Shown: positions 40,338 through 49,768 of the stretch, piece after piece
Position numbering within the stretch: the first letter of the stretch is position 1
Layout of the letters: the number at the start of each line of letters is the position of its first letter
Assembly: GCA_003116975.1 (NCBI GenBank)
Contig: BGKB01000079.1
Coordinates: 248,001 to 312,000 of the forward strand
Length of the DNA: 64,000 bases
Origin: Aurantiochytrium sp. KH105
Taxonomy: Eukaryota; Sar; Bigyra; Thraustochytrida; Thraustochytriidae
Reading direction: 5' to 3'
Made by a program: the position numbers and the translations under genes
Notes under the pieces: generated by a model
What the model was told of the DNA's origin: nothing
The model's input: the letters and a program-made list of their open reading frames with translations, nothing else
The model's database searches: none

Positions 40338-41810
40338 TCAAATTGAAGGATCTAATACAGAGTGGTTTCTCGATCGCCGCCGACGGGGCTGAGTGCTCGA
40401 TGCCGAATTTGACCTTGGTGACGTCATTGGCGAGGGACCCATCGACGGCATTCGCGCTACTGATCGCACCCGACGGGGTGTAGCTGATGATGATGTTCGT
40501 CGCGGACCCCCTCGTGGCTCCGTGCCATACTGCGCAGACTCCCCAGACTGCAGCAAGGGATCTAAAGCAGTATCTCCAATTTGCAAACGCTCCTCCAAAT
40601 CAGCAACTTGGTCGCTACCCTCGAGGATTTCCGCATTAGCATCAGCATCGACGTCAGCATCTGCATCCACCTCGGCATCCGTATCCTCATCTTCAGCATT
40701 CGCGTCGCGACAATCTTCGTCTTCATGATCCGTATCCTTGTAGTCCGGCTGGCCATACAGCCGTGGTCCGTAGCGCAGGACGAGGATCGACAGAAGAGAG
40801 CCAAAGATACTCGGAAAATACATTCCGCCGCCTGCAGCTAGTCCCGTGGCCGCAGAAATCCAAACACTTGCCGCAGTCGTGAGTCCGCGCACCGCATGGC
40901 GGCCCTGGTCCGTCTGGCCCTTCCAGACAATGCCCGATCCAAGAAAGCCAACACCACTGTATATGTACAAAAGACGGATCGCAACACTCAGATCATGTCA
41001 GTTTCTCGTCAAATGTCTTTTGTCTCTCGCTCTCTCTCGCTCTCAAAAATTTTCTCCCTTAGCTCCCCTTTTTGAGAAAAAGGGGGAGAAAAATGCACTT
41101 CGACCTCGCACTCACCTCGGAATAGCTGCGCTCACGCGAGAGGCGTCCCAGTTATTCCACCCATTGGTAAAGGCCCAGGTCCCGCCAATTGTAAACAGGC
41201 ACGCTCCCAAGGAGGCAAGGCTCATGGTACGAATGCCCGCGGGTCTGTCTGCGGATCGCCGCTCGAATCCAATCATGGCGCCACTAAAAACCGCGACTGT
41301 CATGCGACGTCCAAGATCTGCCTCCATGAGCGTCATTCCTAGCAGAAACCACCGCCGCTCGAGACGGCCTTCATCTGCAATGTACCCGGGGTTGTGCCAA
41401 CTTGCCTTGGCAGTCTCATTATTGAACCGCGGATGTGCCAGCGTGTAGTACATTGCATCGTCGAGCGAGACGCCGCAGCCTGCCTTGGCGTCCACCATGA
41501 CGCGGCACAGTGGATTCGCAAAGAGCGCTAGCACCGCCAGCGTCAGCGCCCCGACGAGGACGACGGCCTCAAAGATCTGGTCCTTTTCGACATCAGAGGG
41601 AAACCGCATCTCTCGTGTGCGCGCCTTCTCGCCGGGCGAGCGCGCCCCTTCTCCCACCTCTCCGCGGCACCTGCTGCTCGCTTGGCCTTGGCCCCAGCCT
41701 TGGCCTCGCGGAGACGCTTGTGGTTGCGGTATGCCACCAAAAGTAAAGTAAAGCGGTGGTGCAGTGCAATCACAGTCAATGCATGTCGAGTGACGACTCA
41801 CATCAGTCAT
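40338..41810 (-). CDS. MgtC/SapB-family membrane protein (two exons)
   Basis: Exon 1 is 41810-41116 and exon 2 is 40956-40338, joined in phase 2, for 437 residues. The MgtC core spans the junction: MIGFERRSADRPAGIRTMSLASLGACLFTI cut as GAMIGFERR and AGIRTMSLASLG, then DASRVSAAIPSGVGFLGSGIVWKG, GLTTAASVWISAATGLAAGGGMY and a last helix. Bacterial MgtC aids survival at low magnesium and affects membrane ATPases; the role in eukaryotes is not established. After the core is an acidic Asp/Ala/Glu repeat tail (about residues 310-365) and an Arg/Ser-rich end, both unusual for the family. A later ATG at 41609 (MRFPSDVEKDQ) would give 370 residues and is equally plausible. Confidence 0.85.
40957..41115 (-). 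other. Intron (159 nt) in the MgtC-like gene
   Basis: Minus-strand donor AG/GTGAGT and acceptor TATACAG. The phase 2 junction restores a Ser codon inside the conserved MgtC motif, which confirms it. A short inverted pair of CCCCTTTTT/AAAAAGGGG lies in it at about 41065-41085. Confidence 0.92.
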
Positions 41811-42146
41811 AAAGCGAATCTTTGCGTATTTACCTTTTTATACCCCTCGTACCGTGTATGATGGTCAAAATATGGCCAAGTCCGTTACGTCCTCGCACAC
41901 CCTGTATGCGCACAAAGCTTCCTGCGTACCCATGAGAACGAGGCCCCCGCGCCGCGCCGAGCTGGGCGACGCGTCTTCTGTCTCACCCATGTATCGTGTA
42001 TACAGCAGGCAGCGAGGCTCCGCGAGAGGAAAGAAAGTAGAGTGAGACGGACCGAACATAAAGATATCCTTTCTTGATGGTCGCAGCGTGCTGCTGGCGA
42101 TTTTGGCGTCCAATCGTGAATTGCAAGAATTCAAGGCGCGTGAACC
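41811..42146. promoter_or_regulatory. Divergent promoter, MgtC-like / ODAD1-like
   Basis: A 336 bp spacer between start codons on opposite strands. TTTTTATA at about 41833 could serve as a TATA-like element. No repeats of note. Confidence 0.45.
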
Positions 42147-44228
42147 ATGGACGACGGTGACGCGCTCGATCTTTGCGAAGGAGAGGTTGTTCGCGACGAG
42201 CGAGAAGATAATGAGTACGCCCGCGAGGCACGCTGCGGCGAGGCTCGTACAAAACGCAAGAAACGTTTGAGGGCAACTAAAGCGTCGCCAACTCCGAAGC
42301 AAGAGACTGTATACGATGGTGATACGGATTCGCCAAAGATGGGAACGCACGTGAAAAAGCTAAAGAAGAAAAAGAAGAAAAAGGTAAAGAAGCGCAAAGA
42401 CAAAAAGGCTTCTCTACTTGGTATCGAGGATGAGGTCATGCAGGCCATTCTTGCTGCGGCAGAACAAAAGCAGAAAGCCCTCAACGACCAGCGCAACTCC
42501 ATCGTATCGGGAGGCCGTCGCCGCGGATCCACCTCGAAGCGACGAAACAAAAACAGCAACAGTAATAACAACAACAACCCCAACGAGGATGAGAGTCCAC
42601 CAAAGGACCCACTCCTGGAACGTCAGCAAATGCAAGAGAATGTCGAAAGGTGTCTTCGCAAAACAGAAATCCTTCGAGGACGACTTGAAAGCCTCGGACT
42701 CAAAGAGCAAATGATTCAGCAGCGCATCATCGAGGAGAAGAAGCGCATGCGGAACGTAGGCGGCGTGCGCGCCACGCTTGATCAAAAGCTTAAAGCAGCC
42801 AAGCGCACAAAAATCCTCAATACCAAACTCGAGAGACTGCATCTACGTCGCAATGACATCAATGTGGAAAACAACGCACTTAAGGCCTCAATCAACGAGC
42901 GACGCAAGGAACGAATGGCATTTGAGAGCATTCAATGCAAGCTACGCGCTGACTTTGAGCAAAAGCAAAAGGAAATGGCAAACCTCCTCCGATCTTCGAA
43001 TGAGCTCATCACGAACCGGATCCGTGCGGAGAAGGACCTTAAGCGCGTCGAACGCGAGGAAAGCATTGCAAAGGAGAAAGCGAACAGCGAACTTGATCGT
43101 CTTGAAGGCATTGTCCGCAAGCAAGAGGTCATCCAGACAGAAATGCAAACGGCCTCACTCAAACGTCGTGCCCATCAAATTCGGGAGCAACTCGGTAGAG
43201 GACGTCTTGACCCCGAGGAAGAGGCCAAGCTCAAGGCGCGTCTTCAGTCGCTCACTGTAAAGATCGAGAAGAAATCGCACGAAATTGATGCCACGCATCA
43301 ACTCACGCTTCTCAATTACGAAGAGGCCTTTGAAAAAATTCTTGCAGAGGTTCCAGCACGCTCCGATAAACCAATGACGCTCAGCGAAGTCGTCGAGAAC
43401 TACGTCGATGATTATGACGAGGCCTTTTCTCTGCTCAGCTACATTCAAGGGATTCAAGACGAAAACTTCCAACTCGAAACCGAAATCGCAAACCTTCGCG
43501 ACGAAATGGGTCGCCTCACGAGCCAGCAGGGCAAAGAGGACCAAAATAAGGAACGGATTCGTCGAGAGCTGCAAAGACGGCTCGAAACGCTTCGCCAACA
43601 AAATCTCCGTCTCAACGATTCCATCCAGGACCGAGAAAGGTCGCGCGAGCTCACATTTGCAACGGTCGAACGCATCATGACGCGTTTCAACACCACACTC
43701 GCCGGTCACATTGGACTTATTGACGGCACGGTCTGCGATGATCATGTCATGCATGTTCTTGGCCAGGTCGAGCTCAAGGCGCTCCAGCTCACGCAATTGC
43801 TCCAGCAGAGCATTCGGTTGGGCACTTTTCGCGGCATGCCAGCTCGCGGGCAGATTACAACGCCAAGCCCCGCACTGGTCCGACAAGCCACCTTCCGAGC
43901 AGGGAAGATTCGAATCGGCCCGACCTCGCCACACCGAAGTACCAAGGCGCTGATCCCGAGTGTACAGCCGCTTTCCAGCGTGAAGATTCAAGAGCTTTTC
44001 ACGGCGCACATCAGACTGCTGGAGGATCCAGCTGACGACGAAGCGGACACTCTGGCAAGGACAGAGACGAGGGCTTCTGGCTTTCACGAGCAGGACTTTG
44101 GTGGTCCTGGATCACCTCTTGAGTCTCGTCCCAGACTCTCCATCCAGTCAGTCGACGACTTGCGTCGAATTATTCAGCAGAATTTTCCGCTTGTCGATAC
44201 TGTGAAACCCAAGGCCTCAACTCCTTAA
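42147..44228 (+). CDS. Coiled-coil protein resembling outer dynein arm docking complex subunit (ODAD1/CCDC114, DC2)
   Basis: A 693-residue protein that would help fix outer dynein arms to axonemal doublets. Residues 1-60 are acidic and charged, 65-90 are a lysine run, and from about 165 to 570 there is near-continuous coiled coil. Two regions match the ODA-docking pattern: RATLDQKLKAAKRTKILNTK with the following NALKASINERRKERMAFESI, and YEEAFEKILAEV, then TLSEVVENYVDDYDEAFSLL, then QDENFQLETEI, which corresponds to the family's FI-ED-NFSLFNYVNELN segment. The C-terminus is Ser/Pro-rich. Related families (CCDC63, CCDC151) cannot be excluded by eye. Neighbouring genes include a MAK-type kinase linked elsewhere to cilia. 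Confidence 0.75.
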   Translation: MDDGDALDLCEGEVVRDEREDNEYAREARCGEARTKRKKRLRATKASPTPKQETVYDGDTDSPKMGTHVKKLKKKKKKKVKKRKDKKASLLGIEDEVMQAILAAAEQKQKALNDQRNSIVSGGRRRGSTSKRRNKNSNSNNNNNPNEDESPPKDPLLERQQMQENVERCLRKTEILRGRLESLGLKEQMIQQRIIEEKKRMRNVGGVRATLDQKLKAAKRTKILNTKLERLHLRRNDINVENNALKASINERRKERMAFESIQCKLRADFEQKQKEMANLLRSSNELITNRIRAEKDLKRVEREESIAKEKANSELDRLEGIVRKQEVIQTEMQTASLKRRAHQIREQLGRGRLDPEEEAKLKARLQSLTVKIEKKSHEIDATHQLTLLNYEEAFEKILAEVPARSDKPMTLSEVVENYVDDYDEAFSLLSYIQGIQDENFQLETEIANLRDEMGRLTSQQGKEDQNKERIRRELQRRLETLRQQNLRLNDSIQDRERSRELTFATVERIMTRFNTTLAGHIGLIDGTVCDDHVMHVLGQVELKALQLTQLLQQSIRLGTFRGMPARGQITTPSPALVRQATFRAGKIRIGPTSPHRSTKALIPSVQPLSSVKIQELFTAHIRLLEDPADDEADTLARTETRASGFHEQDFGGPGSPLESRPRLSIQSVDDLRRIIQQNFPLVDTVKPKASTP

Positions 44229-44449
44229 AAGTGATCAAACCTTATTCATGTTTTCAATTATTCTGTAGAAAAACGCTGTGCGATTTCACGTTTGCAGGAC
44301 CCAACGAAATTTTTCATACCCCTCGGTGAGTTCAAACCTGTTCTCGGGGCTCTTTGTCTATTTTGAACACATTGTCATGGTAAGTTTTTTGCCGTGAAAT
44401 GGACCCGCATGCTTTACGCCTTTGTCTCTACAGAACAGGGAAACCTTGA

Positions 44450-45760
44450 TTATGAATCATCTTGAACTGCGACTCGGAACGCGGCCATCAAACGGTTGAG
44501 CTCTTTCACGCGCGTCCGCAAGTACGCATTCTCGGTGCGCAAGGCCTCAGATGCTTTCTCCTGCGTCAGGAGTTTGGCCTCCAGAGGTTTGACCACGTCC
44601 CTCTCATAGACGGCCAACCGGCGCTCACCCCGAGCGCGAGTTTCGTCAATCTGACGTTGCATCGACTGCGCTCGCTGTCGCAGCTGCTCCATTTTTTTCG
44701 CATGCTCATGCTCGGCTGCCGTGCGCGCCTTGGCGTAAAGTCCCGCCCATTCATTGTCAGCGAGCTTTTTATGCTCTCGCAGGTCGTCGATTGCCTTGAG
44801 CTTTTGCTTTTGTTGCGCCTCGGTCTCCTGATTTGCCGCTTCGACGGCAGCCTCCAAGTCGCGCACTCGCCGATGCAATCCTCCGTGCGACCGGTCATGC
44901 ACCTTGAGCGCCGCCTCGAGCTTCGAGACTTCCTTGTGATGGTTGTTCTCGAGGCGAGCAACCTCAGCGCGATGGGATGTTGAGAGCCGCTCGAGTTCTG
45001 CAGAGGCCTGGCCGCGTACAACACGCGCGTAGTCTGCCATTTCTGCGGTAAACTTGCGCTCTCGCTCCGCGTACTTGGAACGCTGTGTTTTCAGCTCTGC
45101 GTCAAGACGACACACCTTTTCGACGTACTCGTCGATGAGCGCCTTGAGACGCGCTGGTGATACAATCTGCAAGCTGTCGAGCTGTTTGCCGAGGCCCTCC
45201 CTCGTTCCAATTGAGCTCGCAAGCATGCGCGCGCCATCGACAACACGAAGTTGTTCGGCCTCCTTGACGAAGGACTTGTCGAGACTCCGTACTGGGCCAA
45301 ACGTTTCGTCCCATTCGCGCATGCAAGCCTCGAGATAATTTGTGCGGTCCTCTTGTTGTGCGTGCAGGCGCTCAAGATCGTCGGCCTGTTCCTGAACTTC
45401 TCGAGCTAGTTCGAAGAGATAGCGCGCCGCTAGACTCTTGCAGTCGTACTTGCCGGCGCACTTTTCCTCGTAAAACCAGCACGTCTCGCGCAGCGTTTCT
45501 GGGGAGGCTCGTCGCCGCGCACGAAGTGACATGCCAATGCGCCCTGCAGGCAGTCGATGCACGGGCTCTGGAATTGGGAAGAGAGACCGTTCAATTTCCT
45601 TGTCGTCCACGCGTCTCGAGTCGAGCCATCTCGCCTTCAGCTTGATTTGTGGGCGCGGTCGCGTCGTCGTCTCCGTCGTCGTCGTTGTCGTCGTTGTCGT
45701 TGCCGTCGTGTCCTTTTGCTCCTCGGGAGCCGCACGACGTGCTGATGAAACCCGCGTCAT
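44450..45760 (-). CDS. Coiled-coil protein, function unknown
   Basis: A 436-residue protein not recognised as a family. After MTRVSSARRAAPEEQ comes a threonine run (about residues 17-33), then a conserved-looking segment with Cys residues (ETCWFYEEKCAGKYDCKSLAARYLFEL), and from about residue 115 to the end an extended coiled coil rich in Glu, Arg and Ala. Such proteins are commonly structural parts of cilia, basal bodies or the cytoskeleton. It is convergent with the ODAD1-like gene, 221 bp apart, and follows the MAK-like kinase on the same strand. The start is the first ATG; the frame upstream begins with GTG only. Confidence 0.72.
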   Translation of the reverse strand: MTRVSSARRAAPEEQKDTTATTTTTTTTTETTTRPRPQIKLKARWLDSRRVDDKEIERSLFPIPEPVHRLPAGRIGMSLRARRRASPETLRETCWFYEEKCAGKYDCKSLAARYLFELAREVQEQADDLERLHAQQEDRTNYLEACMREWDETFGPVRSLDKSFVKEAEQLRVVDGARMLASSIGTREGLGKQLDSLQIVSPARLKALIDEYVEKVCRLDAELKTQRSKYAERERKFTAEMADYARVVRGQASAELERLSTSHRAEVARLENNHHKEVSKLEAALKVHDRSHGGLHRRVRDLEAAVEAANQETEAQQKQKLKAIDDLREHKKLADNEWAGLYAKARTAAEHEHAKKMEQLRQRAQSMQRQIDETRARGERRLAVYERDVVKPLEAKLLTQEKASEALRTENAYLRTRVKELNRLMAAFRVAVQDDS

Positions 45761-46267
45761 GCTGCGAAACGAGTCGAGACGGCCTCTAGGCTGTCGAGAC
45801 ACAGACCTCGTCTCGCGCGCACGGCTTTGACGTTGTCGTACACGGACACCGAGGGGTGTGAGACTGGCCTTCCCGTGGGCGCAAGCTTTGCGCCGTCCTC
45901 TTTGTCGCCGCCGACTGCCGCCGGGGGGCTCAAAGAGAAAACGGTTTTTGGAGACGCATTGAATGCGTACACATTACAAAGCAACTTGAGGCAAGGGGAG
46001 CTAAAGTGAGACAAGTGAAGAATCGTCACGGTGATCGTTTTTTTTTTTTTTTATCTATTTGGGTCTCATCAAACAGCAATCGCGGTCACGAGCATCTCAC
46101 CCAGCTGGGCCTAGGAACAGCAAAAGTAAAAGGTTAATCGTTTTCGTATTTTTTTTTTAATCACCAAGCTTTTGCACACACGTTCGCATTGCAGACAAAA
46201 AAGATCAATCATTATTACTTTTGTGGAAAGGTGTGGAGGGGGGGGGAGGGATTAAACTTAGATTTTC
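45761..46267. other. Intergenic between two minus-strand genes
   Basis: 3' flank of the kinase and promoter of the coiled-coil gene. A T-run at 46040-46053 and a second at 46150-46159 may mark transcript ends. No gene. Confidence 0.5.
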
Positions 46268-48493
46268 TCATACGGGGTTATGCCCGTTTGCCAGCTGCTC
46301 TTGCAGACGAGCAATGATTGCATCGCGCTCACGAACCTGCCTTCGCAGTTGCTCGATGGCCTGCCGGCAACGTTTGCTCGCACAAGTCGGCGCAAGAGGG
46401 CTCTCGAGGCTTGAAAGCCCAGTACCATTCGTGCCGCTTTCACTAAACTTTGACTCGATACGCTCATCAGGCCTCTTGCCCTCAATAAGCATGCTCAGAT
46501 CATCTTCACACTCACGACGACAAACCTGTTGTTGCTCGGCTGGCTGTTCTGCGCGTTCCGTGCTCTCATTAGCCTCGCGCTCACTGTCGTCCATTTGCTG
46601 CAATGGCGAGAACTCAGACCCAATGCTGCAAATCTCAATCGCGTCTTGCTGCTGCTGCTGCTGTTGATCCGCAAAAGAAACGGGTGAGGTAGGTCCCTCC
46701 ACGCTGGTGACCCTTTCTCGCGCCGAATAGGCCTTTACAGGTATCTCCTCGGCCGCGATGGTGTCCTGCTGAAGCGCCTGCACACGAAAGGACCGCGCCC
46801 CTCGCATATCTCTTGCCGATTCAGCTCGTCTTGCTCCTTGTTGTCCAGCGCCTGCATCTTCCGCTGCCAAGGTCTCTTGGACCTTTTGACCACAGTCACG
46901 ATCAAGACTCCACTTGGTGGTGTGAGGTGTAGCAAGCCTGCGCGGAATGTCTTCGCTTTCCGCTTTTTCGCTGGTGCTATCGCTCCCACTGTCGCCTTCG
47001 TCATTATTGTCGTCATCGTCATCGTCATCGTCGTCGTCGTCGTCAAGCGTTTGCAGGTAAGCAGAAACAACTCTACGTCGCTCCATACTCGAGGTCCTGC
47101 CAAAGGGAATACGAGGCGGCGCAGCTACGCCTGCGCGCATGGGAGAGGGAGGAAGCCCTTCCGAGTCTGTGTCGGTGCAGCTCGTTTCCTCGCTGTCGTC
47201 GCCATTTCCATCACTCGACGCTGACCCTGCGAATTCCCCCAGCTGTGAGGTGTCGAGAACGGAAGAACTAGGCAGCAACGCTTGATTTGCTGCGGCCTTA
47301 CCGCTGCTGGCTCCGTCAGGACTCATGGAAATATCTTGAATCTCCCGCGTCAACTCGTCAATTTCTTGCGTCAGAATTTTAAGCTCGCTGTCACGTCTGC
47401 AAATATTGCGATGAGGGGACTTTGCACGCGTCACATTTTTAGATGCGACTTTGGACTCTTTCTTAGCTTGGCGCTGTACCCCACTGGGCGAATTTGTTGT
47501 GTCCACCTTGAAATTGTCTGGTTCTGCGTCGTGTTGCAGGCCATCGCGCAAGGTTTGTACGCGTTCATTGCATTCCTTGAGAAAAGGATGCGCCAAGCAT
47601 TGCGGCGCTGACGGTCGGGCATGTGGGTCCAGCTGCAGCATGTCTACAATGAGACTGACGCAATGACGCAGCGCTGGGCTGGCTACTGCCTCTGCAGACT
47701 CGAGTTTTTCGAACTCAGAGACAAGGTGTGCGGACAAGGGCGCAGAAGCTTTGCTTGGAGGTAGTTGCAGGTGCTGCTGCAGGAGCATCGCGCTTCCCTG
47801 AGGCCACGACTTGGAGGTCACGGGCCCGACGCGACTTGTAATCATGAGCATGTGCTCGACTTTATCCTGAGCTGGAAAGAGCGGCTTGAGGGTCAGACAC
47901 TCTGCTGCGACGCATGCCGCAGCCCAAATGTCAACCGGTGAGTTGTACATTGTCGCGCGCAGCACAAGTTCCGGAGCTCGGTACCATTTGGTAGAGACGT
48001 AAGAGGTGAATGGCGGTCTTGAGCGCACATCCCGCGCCAGTCCAAAATCACAGACTTGGATGCCGTCGTCACTATCCAAGAGAAGGTTTTCAGGCTTGAT
48101 GTCGCGATGGAAGAAACCGTATCTGTGCATATAGGCGAGAGCAGAGACAAGTTGGTATGTCCATCGCGCAATAAGGTCGAGGCCAAAGCAACCGCCACGC
48201 TGGCGAACCTCTTGGATGCGTGCGTGCAGGTTACGAGGATGGTAGTCGAAGACAAGGTACAGCTTTTTGTTTTCTCGCACGATCTGACGCAGCACTACGA
48301 TGTTCTTGTGGTTGGACTTGAGCGCACGTAACGCGCGAACTTCTCGGAGCTTGAGGCATTCGTCCCAGGTATCATATCTACGGTTCGAGATGACCTTGAC
48401 GGCCACGCGGTCGCCGGAGACGCGCTCAATGCACTCGGTCACCTCGCCAAAGGCGCCTTGCCCAATGTGTCTTACCACCTCGTATTTGTCCAT
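46268..48493 (-). CDS. MAK/ICK/MOK (RCK)-family protein kinase
   Basis: A 741-residue Ser/Thr kinase. The catalytic domain fills residues 4-300: glycine loop GQGAFG (11-16), AVK with Lys33, HRD (129-131), DFG (149-151), and activation loop FTSYVSTKWYRAPE with the TxY motif (T163, Y165) that marks RCK kinases, which are activated by CCRK-type kinases. Members such as LF4, MAK and ICK act at the flagellar tip and restrict flagellar length. The long tail is disordered, with Ser/Asp runs, a poly-Gln patch and a short C-terminal coiled coil (RRQVRERDAIIARLQEQL). The ATG at 48493 opens MDKYEVVRHIGQG; the frame upstream starts only at TTG. Other CMGC kinases are less likely given the loop. Confidence 0.9.
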   Translation of the reverse strand: MDKYEVVRHIGQGAFGEVTECIERVSGDRVAVKVISNRRYDTWDECLKLREVRALRALKSNHKNIVVLRQIVRENKKLYLVFDYHPRNLHARIQEVRQRGGCFGLDLIARWTYQLVSALAYMHRYGFFHRDIKPENLLLDSDDGIQVCDFGLARDVRSRPPFTSYVSTKWYRAPELVLRATMYNSPVDIWAAACVAAECLTLKPLFPAQDKVEHMLMITSRVGPVTSKSWPQGSAMLLQQHLQLPPSKASAPLSAHLVSEFEKLESAEAVASPALRHCVSLIVDMLQLDPHARPSAPQCLAHPFLKECNERVQTLRDGLQHDAEPDNFKVDTTNSPSGVQRQAKKESKVASKNVTRAKSPHRNICRRDSELKILTQEIDELTREIQDISMSPDGASSGKAAANQALLPSSSVLDTSQLGEFAGSASSDGNGDDSEETSCTDTDSEGLPPSPMRAGVAAPPRIPFGRTSSMERRRVVSAYLQTLDDDDDDDDDDDDNNDEGDSGSDSTSEKAESEDIPRRLATPHTTKWSLDRDCGQKVQETLAAEDAGAGQQGARRAESARDMRGARSFRVQALQQDTIAAEEIPVKAYSARERVTSVEGPTSPVSFADQQQQQQQDAIEICSIGSEFSPLQQMDDSEREANESTERAEQPAEQQQVCRRECEDDLSMLIEGKRPDERIESKFSESGTNGTGLSSLESPLAPTCASKRCRQAIEQLRRQVRERDAIIARLQEQLANGHNPV

Positions 48494-49109
48494 GTTCTCT
48501 TCCCGTCTCTGCACCTTGGTGACTGACGCACAATCCGACCAGCTTTGATACGCTTCGACCAATGTGCGCTGCCTTCCTGGACCTCTTTGGGGACCTTTGT
48601 AATTGCGGCGGCGACGACTCTCGTCGCTACGTCACGTTACGTGCGCTTGCCTGCACGTCTGCCTCGAGCAGCCGCGCAAGCGCGAACGCCGCGGGTCGGT
48701 GGTGCGACCGGTTTTGCTGGCCAAAAACCTTGCCACGTTTTCTTTCCCTTCCTCCCTTCTTGCAGGTTACTATATAAATTGAAGACGTGGGAAGGAAACG
48801 TCCTTGGTCGGAAACGTATAGCCAGCTACAGCTACGAAAGACAGGAAGTCCACTGGCAGTGCGAGAGCTTTGCAAGTCACAGGAAGAACAAGAAGCTAGT
48901 AGATGCCAAGAGTTGGACACGCAGTCTTTGACAGTCTACGTAGTCTGAGTCACGGCGAGTCCGAGTCCAAGTCCTGCAGATTTTGTAACGGTCACTAAAA
49001 AAAAAAAAGTTGGAAAATAGACGATCGAAAATAGAAAAGAATTCGTGCTCGGAGCGACTCGGAGCAAAGAATAGCCCAGATTAGCTTCTTATTGACAACA
49101 CGTATCACG
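48494..49109. promoter_or_regulatory. Divergent promoter, MAK-like kinase / small coiled-coil gene
   Basis: A 616 bp spacer. CTATATAAATT at about 48771-48781 is the clearest TATA-like element in the ciliary block. An A-run lies at 48999-49010. Confidence 0.5.
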
Positions 49110-49661
49110 ATGGCGAGCGCGCGCGAGTACCGTCATCCGCGCCATATGAAGGGCGAGATTGACGAGCTGACCGAGACGCTCAAGGACCTTGAAAAGCGAG
49201 CGAAGCAAGGTCGGGCGCAACTACAGAACGTCGAACGCGCCCATGCCGAGACCGCCGAGAAGACGCAGCGCGCCAACCTCGAGCTCGTGCAGCTCGTGGC
49301 TCTGCTAAAGCAGCTTGCAAGAGAACGAGCCCAAGAAAATGCCAATGACACATCTGCTCACGTGGAGACCAAAACGAAAGACCTTTTCACTGTAAAAGGT
49401 GTGCCAAGCAACCCAAACAAGCATTCGCAGTCAACGAAGAGCGTCAACGCAGCAGCAGATGCCGTGAAGATTGACAATGTTGATCGATACCTGCAAGAGA
49501 CTTTCGCAGAGCTACAAGTAGATCCAGCTTCACGCGGCGTCAGAGCTGTCTTAACGACACCTGCGAAAAGTCCCTCGAGGTCGATGCCGCTGCCTGATTC
49601 GAAGACGCAAGCAAGCACGCGGTCTATGATGTCCACGACGAGCTCCGCGCTGGGAGACTGA
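49110..49661 (+). CDS. Small coiled-coil protein, unknown
   Basis: A 183-residue protein starting MASAREYRHP. Residues 13-80 form a strong coiled coil (GEIDELTETLKDLEKRA, RANLELVQLVALLKQL). The rest is Lys/Ser/Thr-rich and disordered, with one short helical element (VDRYLQETFAELQVDP). Not recognised as a family. It shares a divergent promoter with the MAK-like kinase and lies near the ODAD1-like gene, so a ciliary role is a weak guess from position only. Confidence 0.68.
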   Translation: MASAREYRHPRHMKGEIDELTETLKDLEKRAKQGRAQLQNVERAHAETAEKTQRANLELVQLVALLKQLARERAQENANDTSAHVETKTKDLFTVKGVPSNPNKHSQSTKSVNAAADAVKIDNVDRYLQETFAELQVDPASRGVRAVLTTPAKSPSRSMPLPDSKTQASTRSMMSTTSSALGD

Positions 49662-49768
49662 TGTAATGCGTTGTAACATGATGTGAGGACGATGATTGTA
49701 TGTAGGATATTGAGCTGTTAGTTGGATAAAGAATGTAAAGTGATTGGTGCAATCCCAGAGCGGTAATT

